Below the pieces are notes generated by a model. The model was not told the origin of the DNA. It did not search any database and was given only the letters and a program-made list of their open reading frames with translations. The position numbers and the translations under genes were made by a program. This document shows, piece by piece, positions 19,113-27,724 of a DNA stretch of 64,000 nucleotides (the stretch's first letter is position 1; every line of letters starts with the position of its first letter). Where the stretch lies: the NCBI GenBank assembly GCA_963792445.1, contig CAWBWO010000005.1, positions 112,767 through 176,766 on the forward strand. Direction: 5' to 3'. This DNA comes from Rummeliibacillus sp963792445 (lineage in GTDB: Bacteria; Bacillota; Bacilli; Bacillales_A; Planococcaceae).

Positions 19113-20903
19113 ATGTCCATGTCAACATCTTCATTTAGCGAACAAAATATTTCCATCATGTCTAATTTTCCAGGTAGCAAAAAAGTATATGTAACAGGCT
19201 CAAGACCTGACATTAAAGTTCCAATGCGTGAAATTGAGTTAAGTCCAACAACCGGTACGTTTGGAGAAGAGGAAAATCCTCCAGTACGTGTGTATGACAC
19301 AAGCGGTCCTTATACAGATCCTGAATATACAGTCGATATTACAAAAGGTCTTCCTGCAATTCGTAGTTCATGGATTCTAGAACGTGGAGATGTTGAGGAA
19401 TATGATGGTCGTGAAATCAAGCCTGAAGATAATGGTTTTAAAGATGAAAACGATCCTCGCGCGAATCGTAACGTATTTCCAGGTTTAAAGCGAAAACCGT
19501 TACGGGCTAAAAAAGGGAAAAATGTTACACAACTTCATTATGCAAGAAAAGGAATCATCACTCCTGAAATGGAATTTATCGCAATTAGAGAAAATATGAA
19601 ACCTGAATTTGTAAGGGATGAAGTTGCAAAAGGTCGAGCAATTATTCCTTCTAATATCAATCATCCAGAATCTGAGCCAATGATAATAGGCCGAAATTTT
19701 CATGTGAAAATTAATGCGAATATTGGCAATTCTGCTGTTTCATCTTCGATCGAAGAAGAAGTTGAAAAAATGACATGGGCAACACGCTGGGGGGCTGATA
19801 ATATTATGGATTTATCAACAGGTAAAAATATCCATACAACACGGGAATGGATTATTCGTAATTCATCGGTTCCTGTTGGCACTGTTCCAATTTATCAGGC
19901 ACTTGAAAAAGTAAATGGTATTGCTGAAGATCTAACCTGGGAAGTTTACCGTGATACCTTAATTGAACAAGCAGAGCAAGGTGTTGATTACTTCACCATT
20001 CATGCAGGTGTTCTTTTGCGATATGTCCCGTTAACAGCTAAACGTTTAACAGGTATTGTCTCTCGCGGTGGGTCGATCATGGCACAATGGTGTCTATCTC
20101 ACCACCAAGAAAGCTTTTTATACACTCATTTTGAAGAAATCTGTGAAATCATGAAATCCTATGATGTTGCATTCTCTTTAGGGGATGGTTTACGTCCTGG
20201 GTCTATTGCAGATGCGAATGATGAAGCACAGTTTGCAGAATTAGAGACTCTTGGAGAGCTAACAAAAATTGCTTGGGAGCATGATGTACAGGTAATGATT
20301 GAAGGACCAGGGCACGTACCGATGCACCTAATTAAAGAAAATATGGATAAACAACTGGAAGTGTGTCAGGAAGCGCCATTCTACACACTTGGCCCACTTA
20401 CGACTGATATTGCTCCTGGTTATGATCACATTACATCTGCTATTGGAGCTGCAATGATTGGTTGGTTTGGGACAGCGATGCTTTGTTATGTAACGCCAAA
20501 AGAACATTTAGGTTTACCAAATAGAGATGATGTTCGTGTAGGGGTTATCACTTATAAAATTGCTGCACATGCTGCTGATTTGGCAAAAGGACATCCAGGA
20601 GCACACAACAGAGATGATGCCTTATCAAAAGCTCGCTTTGAATTCCGTTGGAGAGATCAGTTTAATTTATCTTTAGATCCTGAACGTGCAATCGAATATC
20701 ATGATGAAACTTTACCTGCTGAAGGTGCAAAAACAGCACATTTCTGTTCTATGTGTGGACCTAAATTTTGCAGTATGCGAATCTCTCAAGATATTCGTAA
20801 TTTTGCAAAAGAAAAAGAACTTGATACGAAGGAAGCTATTGAAATAGGTATGAAAGAAAAAGCTGAACAGTTTAAACAAACTGGTGGTAACATATATCAG
20901 TAA
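19113..20903 (+). CDS. thiC: Phosphomethylpyrimidine synthase ThiC
   Basis: Radical-SAM enzyme that rearranges aminoimidazole ribotide to hydroxymethylpyrimidine phosphate in thiamine synthesis. It has 596 residues, the normal size, with no break. ATG 19113 sits 7-9 nt after AAAAGGAGAG. Seen motifs are the N-terminal VYVTGSRPDIKVPMREI, RGGSIMAQWCLSHHQESFLY, EGPGHVPMH, and the C-terminal iron-sulfur ligand cluster CSMCGPKFC. It is a single-gene unit controlled by the TPP riboswitch upstream. No other thiamine gene is in the window. Confidence 0.98.
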   Translation: MSMSTSSFSEQNISIMSNFPGSKKVYVTGSRPDIKVPMREIELSPTTGTFGEEENPPVRVYDTSGPYTDPEYTVDITKGLPAIRSSWILERGDVEEYDGREIKPEDNGFKDENDPRANRNVFPGLKRKPLRAKKGKNVTQLHYARKGIITPEMEFIAIRENMKPEFVRDEVAKGRAIIPSNINHPESEPMIIGRNFHVKINANIGNSAVSSSIEEEVEKMTWATRWGADNIMDLSTGKNIHTTREWIIRNSSVPVGTVPIYQALEKVNGIAEDLTWEVYRDTLIEQAEQGVDYFTIHAGVLLRYVPLTAKRLTGIVSRGGSIMAQWCLSHHQESFLYTHFEEICEIMKSYDVAFSLGDGLRPGSIADANDEAQFAELETLGELTKIAWEHDVQVMIEGPGHVPMHLIKENMDKQLEVCQEAPFYTLGPLTTDIAPGYDHITSAIGAAMIGWFGTAMLCYVTPKEHLGLPNRDDVRVGVITYKIAAHAADLAKGHPGAHNRDDALSKARFEFRWRDQFNLSLDPERAIEYHDETLPAEGAKTAHFCSMCGPKFCSMRISQDIRNFAKEKELDTKEAIEIGMKEKAEQFKQTGGNIYQ

Positions 20904-21210
20904 CTTAGGGGGTTTTTTGGGGGAAGGTCGAAGAATTAAAGAAGAAATTAATTAACTTTATCATCTTCTCTTCCCGCTTAATAGATTGTAAAATAGTAAC
21001 TCAATTATAGTTCCTGCTTTAGCTACTAGCACTTCTCCTTGCAACCTCTACCGTTAGAGTGGTGGTTGTCTAAAAAGGTTTATTTTTCAAGAGAACCACC
21101 CTTTTGCTTTCGACGGCGTAGGGTGGTCTTCTTGTTTCTAGTACGTTTTTCCGAAAGAAATATGCGCAAGTTTCTCGTATAATTCGTTTCTGAATATCAT
21201 CCTAAAAGCT
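20904..21210 (+). terminator. thiC downstream region with hairpin
   Basis: No gene is seen. A hairpin of AGAACCACCC (21092-21101) with GGGTGGTCTT (21121-21130), followed by CTTGTTT, is the best terminator candidate for thiC. Confidence 0.5.
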
Positions 21211-21328
21211 TAATAAAATAGAAAAAGAGAAAGCCCCAACCTCCGAAGAGACTGGGACTTAAAATGTGCCAATTGTTCAAACTAACATGAATGTTGGAAA
21301 ATTCATGATTGTTTGGGGGACTGGCACC
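21211..21328 (+). repeat. ~115-bp intergenic repeat, copy 2
   Basis: Nearly identical to copy 1 at 18233, with the same hairpin, the AACTAACATGAATGTTGG tail and the GGGGGACTGGCACC end. Confidence 0.92.
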
Positions 21329-21358
21329 ATATACTACTGAACGTCGCGTAGAAATTCA

Positions 21359-21478
21359 ATAATAAAATAGAAAAAGAGAAAGCCCCAATCTCCGAAGAGA
21401 CTGGGGCTTAAATTGTGTCAATTGTTCAAACTAACATGAATGTTGGAAAATTCATGATTGTTTGGGACTGGCACCATC
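21359..21478 (+). repeat. ~115-bp intergenic repeat, copy 3, running into a coding 3' end
   Basis: Third copy, only 30 bp after copy 2, with hairpin AGCCCCAA/CTGGGGCTT. Its terminal GGGACTGGCACC and a second GGGGACTGGCAC (21494-21505) lie inside the last codons of the adjacent minus-strand gene. Confidence 0.92.
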
Positions 21479-22270
21479 TACCCACGATAGTTCGGGGACT
21501 GGCACATCAACCCATTGTATCGTTAATAAATCCGGTAGTGCGGACATTTCATGATGAATCTGAATATGTTTTTTACACGTAACAGTCGCGACACATTCAA
21601 TAAAAGATTGTTGATCTTCAATCAATACTTTATAACTACCTACATTGGGTAACGAATAATTCGGTAATAAACCATTTTTTTGACAATACTTGGTTTTATA
21701 AAAGCCTCCCAATAAACTTGGTAATTCACTAAGCTTTCGTTCTGTTAAGTGTTCTCGAATCAAAGTCGAACTAATTTTTTGATTATTCCACTTTAGCTCC
21801 TCGACAACAGTTAGGCCTACTTGCTGTGTGGCCGCATAAACTGCTAGTGTTCTAACAGTACCACTTGCTTTTGCCCCATATGTGTAGTCGAAGCCACAAA
21901 TAATTTCCTTTGCATTCAAACCGATAATATACTCATCCAAAAAATCGTTTGCTTCTACTTTTGCTAATTCCTTTGTAAACTCTACGATATAAAAAATGTC
22001 TACCTCGAGCTTTTCTAGCTTTTCAATCTTTTGTTCTAGTGGCTCTAAATAGGAGACTTCTCTGTCAGGAAATAGCACACTTTTAGGATGCGGGAAAAAA
22101 GAGAGAACCGCTAGTGATAAATTTTGTGCTTTTGCCTTTTCTTTAGCTGTTTGAATTACTTTTTGGTGTCCTAAATGCACACCATCAAAATAACCAAGTG
22201 CCATTGCTACATTCGGACAAGATTGTTTAATCTCTTGTAAGTTATCAGCATTCACATAGATTACCAACAT
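21452..22270 (-). CDS. FAD synthetase family protein (FMN adenylyltransferase domain)
   Basis: Likely converts FMN and ATP to FAD. The RibF-type nucleotidyltransferase motifs are present: GYFDGVHLGHQ near residue 26 and SSTLIREHL near 170. The C-terminal part (about 185-255) only faintly resembles a riboflavin kinase domain (LPNVGSYKVLI) and lacks its GR-LGFPTAN motif, so it is probably adenylyltransferase only. ATG 22270 follows GGAGAGG and lies 22 bp after the aldolase stop, making it the last gene of the ring-fission operon. It could supply FAD to the flavin monooxygenase. The last 17 residues are encoded by repeat copy 3. Confidence 0.8.
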   Translation of the reverse strand: MLVIYVNADNLQEIKQSCPNVAMALGYFDGVHLGHQKVIQTAKEKAKAQNLSLAVLSFFPHPKSVLFPDREVSYLEPLEQKIEKLEKLEVDIFYIVEFTKELAKVEANDFLDEYIIGLNAKEIICGFDYTYGAKASGTVRTLAVYAATQQVGLTVVEELKWNNQKISSTLIREHLTERKLSELPSLLGGFYKTKYCQKNGLLPNYSLPNVGSYKVLIEDQQSFIECVATVTCKKHIQIHHEMSALPDLLTIQWVDVPVPELSWVDGASPKQS

Positions 22271-22292
22271 TTGCGATCCTCTCCTTCTCCTT

Positions 22293-23286
22293 TTATCGTG
22301 CTAAAGTTTGTGCTACTTCATAAATTAAATCTTCTTGTCCACCAACAGCCTTCATTTGCCCAATTTTTACTAAAAGGTCACGTTCGTCGACACCGAATTG
22401 TTTTGCAGCCTTTTGTGCATGTAACAAGAAGCTTGAGTACACGCCTGCATAACCTAAAGTTAAGCTGCCACCAGTTATTTCTTGTGATTGTTGCATGAGT
22501 GGTGCAATCACATCATTTGCTGTATCCATTAATTTATATAAATCGATCCCTGTTTCATAACCTAATCGTTCTAAGACAGCGACCATGACTTCTGTTTGTG
22601 TATTCCCAGCGCCAGCACCTAATGCACGCATACTGCCATCAATATAAGTCGCTCCAGCTTCTACTGCAGCAATTGTATTTGCCATTGCCAATGATAAATT
22701 GTTATGGGCATGGAAGCCGATATCGCATTGGATCGTTTGTTTCAGTGCTGTAATTCGCTCTGTTACATCTTTTGGTATCATGGCACCAGCAGAATCTGTT
22801 ACATAAACGATTTCAGCTCCGTAACTTTCAAATAATTTTGCTTGTTCTACAATTTTGTCAACGGGTGCCATATGGCTCATCATTAAAAATCCAACTGTTT
22901 TCATGCCAAGATTACGCGCTAACTCAATATGTTGTGCAGCCACATCAGCTTCTGTTACGTGCGTTGCGACACGAACCATTTTTGCTCCTAATTTCGCTGC
23001 ATTTTCTAAATCTTGTTTTGTTCCGATTCCAGGGATTAATAACACGGATACTTCTGAAGTTGTACATTCAGATACAGCAGCTTCAATGAGTTTTAATTCG
23101 TCAGTTCCTGACAAACCGTATTGTAAGGAAGAGCCACCTAAGCCATCTCCGTGTGATACTTCAAAATAGCGAACACCCGCAGCATTTAAACCTTTTGCTG
23201 CTGCACGTACTTGTTCCTCTGTAAACATATGACGTACATGAGTGACTTCCGTCACGTAATGATACATCTAGAATATTTAATGTCAT
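22293..23286 (-). CDS. 4-hydroxy-2-oxovalerate aldolase, frameshift near the N-terminus
   Basis: Splits 4-hydroxy-2-oxovalerate into pyruvate and acetaldehyde, a late meta-cleavage step. The true N-terminus, MTLNILDVSLRDGSHS from ATG 23286, holds the essential RDG motif. A single extra base near 23238 moves it out of frame with VRHMFTEEQVRAAAKGL and the remaining 315 residues. Further motifs are HGDGLGGSS, CDIGFHAHNNLSLAMAN (metal-binding HxH) and MRALGAGAGNTQTE. The start overlaps the preceding stop as ATGA, which supports coupled translation and the channelling complex known for this enzyme pair. Confidence 0.9.
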
Positions 23287-24170
23287 GAGATGACCTCCTT
23301 CTCGCGCTGTAAGTGACGCGCCATTTCATTGCCAACTTGCACGGCAGCTGCCGTCATAATATCTAAGTTACCAGCGTATGACGGTAAATAGTCTGCTGCA
23401 CCATTTACTTCGATAAATACAGATACTTTTTTGCCTTCAAAAATGGGTTCTGCTTTAAATGTATAACCTGGTACGTAAGCCTGTACTTCCGCTAACATAT
23501 CCTGAAGTGACTTTGAAATTGCTTCTTCATGTCCTTCTTCTTCAACTAAAGCATGGATTGTATCACGCATAATAATTGGTGGCTCTGCAGGGTTTAAAAT
23601 AATGATGGCTTTCCCTTTTTTCGCACCGCCTACAACTTCGATTGCTTTTGATGTTGTGCTTGTGAATTCATCGATATTTGCACGTGTACCAGGACCAGCA
23701 GAAAGACTAGCAATTGTTGCCACAATTTCAGCATAATCTACAGGCACAATACGATTGATTGCATGAATCATAGGAATCGTTGCCTGACCACCGCATGTAA
23801 CCATATTCACATTTGATTTTTTGATATGCTCTTTTAAATTGACTGGTGGAACAGTAAATGGTCCAATTGCCGCAGGGGTTAAATCAATTACTTTTTTACC
23901 TGCTGCTGTTAATAAATCGCTATTCCGCTTATGTGCATATGCACTTGTTGCATCAAATACGATATCAACTAAATCAAGGCGTTCCATTAAGCCGTCAATT
24001 CCGTTTGAAATAATTTCATAACCGCGATTTTTTGCACGTTTTAACCCATCAGAGTTCGGGTCAATGCCTACCATAACACTCATTTCTAGTACTGGGCTGC
24101 GTTCAATTTTATACATTAAATCCGTCCCGATATTTCCTGATCCAATAATGCCAACTTTAAGCTTTGTCAT
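23283..24170 (-). CDS. Acetaldehyde dehydrogenase (acylating)
   Basis: Oxidises acetaldehyde with NAD+ and CoA to acetyl-CoA. It has 295 residues, full length for DmpF/MhpF/BphJ enzymes. A Rossmann motif GIIGSGNIG lies at 8-16 and the catalytic Cys is in MVTCGGQATIP at residue 126. It partners with the aldolase encoded just downstream, with ATGA stop/start overlaps on both sides. Intact, unlike the genes on either side. Gene naming (mhpF, bphJ, hsaG) depends on the unknown pathway substrate. Confidence 0.95.
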   Translation of the reverse strand: MTKLKVGIIGSGNIGTDLMYKIERSPVLEMSVMVGIDPNSDGLKRAKNRGYEIISNGIDGLMERLDLVDIVFDATSAYAHKRNSDLLTAAGKKVIDLTPAAIGPFTVPPVNLKEHIKKSNVNMVTCGGQATIPMIHAINRIVPVDYAEIVATIASLSAGPGTRANIDEFTSTTSKAIEVVGGAKKGKAIIILNPAEPPIIMRDTIHALVEEEGHEEAISKSLQDMLAEVQAYVPGYTFKAEPIFEGKKVSVFIEVNGAADYLPSYAGNLDIMTAAAVQVGNEMARHLQREKEVIS

Positions 24171-24963
24171 TTTTTCACCACTTCCTTCAAAATGTTAACG
24201 CTTACTTTTCCGAGTATACCGAAGTCAGCCTCGAATTCATCGCCAGCTTCGAAGAGGTACAGCTTTTGATAGTGCTCCTGATAAAACAAACATGCCTGGC
24301 TTGATAGAAATGTCATACACACTCACTTCATTTGCTAACCAAACCACTGCATTAAGTGGGTTACCTAACACGGCCGAGCTCGTTGCTTCATCCAGAAATT
24401 CACCATTTTTCTTCACGATCATTGGAATATTTGTAATGTCTTCAATATCTTTAAGTGGTGTACGTTTCTTCACCTAAAATCGCACCTGCTGAAGAACCGT
24501 TGTCTGCCACTGTATCTTCGAATTTTATGTTCCAATCCTCGATACGACTATCAATTATTTCTACTGCCGGTACAACATAGTCAGTAGCATCGATTACATC
24601 TTGCACTGTCACGTTTGGTCCCTTTAGCTCTTTATTGAACACAAAAGCAATTTCAAATTCTACTTTTGGTTGAATAAACGACTCAGTTACTAAACCATCT
24701 ACCTCGTCATATACCATCGTATCTAAAATAAAGCCGTAGTCTGGTGTATAGACATTCAGCATCTCTTGCATTGCCTTACTTGTTAAACCAATTTTTAGAC
24801 CTTTTACGGTCGCCCCTGCGTCCATCTTTTGACGAATTTGCGCTAATTGCACGGCATATGCATCAGCAGCTGTAATACTTTTATTGGTTTCAGTTAATGG
24901 TGCGATTGGCTTTTTCGACTGTTCTGCTTCAAGCAATGCTTCAGCCATTATTTGAATACTCAT
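24167..24963 (-). pseudogene. 2-keto-4-pentenoate hydratase / oxalocrotonate decarboxylase family, two frameshifts
   Basis: Expected to hydrate 2-hydroxypenta-2,4-dienoate to 4-hydroxy-2-oxovalerate. ATG 24963 lies behind AAAGGGGAA. The first frame has GLKIGLTSKAMQ, the metal-ligand segment VEFEIAFVF and IIDSRIEDWNIKFEDTVADN. It shifts near 24470 into a segment with SSAVLGNPLNAVVWLANEV, and again near 24250 into EAGDEFEADFGILGKVSVNIL, ending at 24167. Both shifts look like single bases. The decarboxylase (DmpH) is close in sequence, but the C-C hydrolase route in this window calls for the hydratase. The stop overlaps the next start. Confidence 0.85.
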
Positions 24964-24976
24964 AGACAATTCCCCT

Positions 24977-25450
24977 TTATGACTCAATGCTTTCTAACTG
25001 AGCTAATTGATGATATTTACCACCGAAGAACAATAACGGATTTTTATCTTCAAGATGTAAATCTACTACTTTACCAATGAATAATGTATGGTCACCTTCT
25101 ACATGTTCGGATACGACTTCACATGCAATTTGAGCAATCGCCCCTTTTAATACTGGTAGCTCAGCTAATGTTTCAAATTCTACTAATTCACCAGGCTTCC
25201 CAGCGAAATGACGTGAATAATGCTCTTGATCTTCCGCTAAAATATTGACTGTATATTTTTTGGATTGTGAAACTTTCTCTAAAAATTTTGCTTTATGTCC
25301 AATAGAAATGACAACAAGCTTTGGATCCAATGATACGGACATGAAACCGTTTGCTGTCATTCCATGTGTTTCTCCCTCGTTTTCTGTTAAAAGAACGGTT
25401 ACACCTGTAGCAAATTTTCCCATTGCATCTCTAAATAAACGATCATCCAT
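24977..25450 (-). CDS. NAD(P)H-dependent flavin reductase component
   Basis: Small flavin reductase of 157 residues in the HpaC/HsaB family. It supplies reduced flavin by diffusion to a partner monooxygenase. Seen motifs are FATGVTVLLTE near the N-terminus, HGMTANGFMSVSLDPKLV (flavin phosphate-binding region), FAGKPGELVEF and GDHTLFIGKVV. First gene of the leftward operon and the likely partner of the oxygenase encoded at 30631, in a different operon. AGGAGG-type site precedes the ATG. Confidence 0.9.
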   Translation of the reverse strand: MDDRLFRDAMGKFATGVTVLLTENEGETHGMTANGFMSVSLDPKLVVISIGHKAKFLEKVSQSKKYTVNILAEDQEHYSRHFAGKPGELVEFETLAELPVLKGAIAQIACEVVSEHVEGDHTLFIGKVVDLHLEDKNPLLFFGGKYHQLAQLESIES

Positions 25451-26049
25451 CCCAATTCCTCCATTCGTTTACTGAATAATTTAATGATAAATGAGTCTAT
25501 TCAAAATTATCATGGCATTTTTTATTGAAAATTCAGATATAAACAATAAAATTTATGTTGAAGATAAATTTGAATTTTATGTGAATCTTTTTAAGAAAAC
25601 ATAGATTTATCAATATTTTCTACTGTGAAAAATCTTGTTTTTTTGATAGGAATTTCATTTTATTTTTTTTCACTTTCAAACACTGGCTACTATTCCGTCC
25701 TAATTTTTTCTTGTCAATCCTTCTTTTTTCAAATAGAATTCTGTTCATGGAAGATTCGTATTATCGAATTTTTCTACAAAACACTACTGTTTTTTCAATA
25801 ATGCTTGAAATGAACGTTGTTTCTTGCAACACGAATGGAGGTGTAAAGTTATCCAACGTAATTTTTTGAAAACGCTAACAGATGTCTTGTAGAAAAAAGA
25901 GTCGTACAATTGCCTCGATAGTTTTCTGAAAAATCAAACTATTTAACAAAAGCGAAGGTGGACATTATCCTAACAGTCTATTGAAAGTGATCATCTTTTT
26001 TTGAGAAACAAAGTGGATGGGAAAATTACGGTATACAAGGGGGTTTTTT
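25451..26049. promoter_or_regulatory. Divergent control region of the ring-fission operon and the carrier
   Basis: 600 bp without a gene. On the plus strand TTGTCA (25711-25716), 17 bp and TAGAAT (25734-25739) is a fair sigma-A promoter for the carrier. TTTATTGAAA at 25521-25530, the reverse complement of TTTCAATAAA, lies upstream of the flavin reductase and recurs upstream of the hydrolase gene. No riboswitch is seen. Confidence 0.45.
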
Positions 26050-27340
26050 ATGCGTTGGGTTGTATTAGGATTTCTATTTTTAATATCTGTTTTAAACTAT
26101 ACGGATAAATCAGTTTTAGGTTTAGCCGCAGAGCCAATCATGAAGGAACTACATTTATCTTACGATCAGTTTGGTTTAGTAGGAAGTAGCTTCTTTGCTG
26201 CATACGCTGTCGGAAGTATTGCTTTGGGTACATTAACGTATCGCTTCAACTCAAAATATTTATTAATGATGATTGCTACTGGATGGACATTATCATTAGC
26301 AAGTGCTTATTTTGTAGATACGTTACCACAATTAATTTTACTACGTGCTGTTTTAGGTTTCTTCGAGGGTGGTACGCTTGGTTTGTGCCTAGTCCATCTT
26401 GCACGATGGTTCACTAGTGCACAACGTGGTCTTGCTACAGCGATTATGACCTCTGGTACAACAGTTGGTACGTATTTAGCGGCACCACTTATCGTTGCGG
26501 GGATTACCAATTTAGGTTGGCAACATACTTTCGCCATGTTAGGGGTAGCAAGTCTTGTATGGGCACTCTTATTCTTCTTTATGAGGGACGAGCCAAAGCA
26601 ACCACTGATTGAAGACGTAAAAACTTTAGCTTCTAACAAGGAAGTACCGTTCAAGCATATTTTAAAAGTATTATTTACCCCTCATGTATTGTCAATTTTA
26701 GTTGATAGGTTTCGTATCCATGTGGATTACCGTTTGGGTTCTTACATGGGCACCAACTTACTTAACGAAAATCGTTGGTCTTGAGCCAAAAAGTATGAGC
26801 TTAATATTCGCTGGAATGGGAATCACAGGTACAGTATTTGCAATTTTTGCAGGTAAATTTACAGACTTCTTATTCAAGAAAAATAAAAGCCTTGTCAAAT
26901 CTTACGATCGTGTATTAGTTACAGTATTACTTGTTGGTGCTGTCTCTTATGCAATGACAACAATTGTATCTTCACCAGTGTTAGCATGTATTTTCTTAGG
27001 GATAGGTTTAGTAATGAACACAAGTCTATTACCTCTAAACGCTGCGATTCAAACGTTGATGATTCCGAAAAACTTAGTAGGTAGTATATCTGGGATTTCA
27101 TTATCTGTAGCAAGTATGGCGGGCATAATCGGTCCATGGATTACTGGTTATTTAATTACACTTGCAGGTAATGACGTACGAGCTGGCTTCAATTCAGGGG
27201 TGTTAATTATCGTTAGCTTATACGTTATAACTACCATCGTGTTATTTGCTACACGTAAATCTAAAATAGCTGCAACTGAAAAAGACGAGGCAAATCGTAC
27301 TGCTGAAGAAGAAATGAACTTAGACGTGGCAGTAGATTAA
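26050..27340 (+). pseudogene. MFS transporter, ACS/aromatic-acid type, one frameshift
   Basis: Twelve-helix major-facilitator carrier likely to import the aromatic or organic acid degraded by the flanking genes. ATG 26050 follows AAGGGGG. The first half shows NYTDKSVLGLAAEPIMKEL, typical of anion:cation symporters, and FFEGGTLGLCLVHLARWF. An extra base near 26705 moves the frame. The second half continues (IGFVSMWITVWVLTWAPTYL, then AGIIGPWITGYLI) to 27340. Substrate is inferred from context only. Confidence 0.8.
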
Positions 27341-27367
27341 TCAATTGATCCATCAGACAAGCTAATC

Positions 27368-27411
27368 GACTATAGACAAGCTCTAAAATGAGTTTGTTTA
27401 TAGTCTTTTTT
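27368..27411 (+). terminator. Terminator of the MFS gene
   Basis: GACTATAGACAAGCTC pairs with GAGTTTGTTTATAGTC (two G-U type pairs), followed by TTTTTTG. Confidence 0.8.
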
Positions 27412-27473
27412 GTTTGACTCAATCTTACTTTATATAAGAAAATCATGGTACATTGTGACTCTAAATTGTCTGA

Positions 27474-27600
27474 AAACGCAAATACAATTCGAAAAAACGC
27501 AAGTATTGATCCATTTTTCGCAAGTAAACTACTAAAAAATGCAAGTAAACCCTAGAAAAGTGCAAGTAAAATGCTCCCTCATTCATCGGGAGCATGACTA
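27474..27600. repeat. 21-bp-period element with CGCAAGTA core, ending in a hairpin
   Basis: Five successive units of exactly 21 bp, each headed by a version of CGCAAGT(A), are followed by a perfect hairpin ATGCTCCC (27571-27578) with GGGAGCAT (27588-27595). The period matches the ATCCACG elements at 3.6 and 6.9 kb, but the core differs. Confidence 0.75.
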
Positions 27601-27724
27601 AGTTTAGATTTTAATAGTTTCTATCTATAAGAGGATAACCCTCAATGTCTTTTCAATTATGCTTTAAACAATTAATTAATCATTTAAGGAATTTCATCTC
27701 TAGAAAATTGTTAATAGACTCTTT

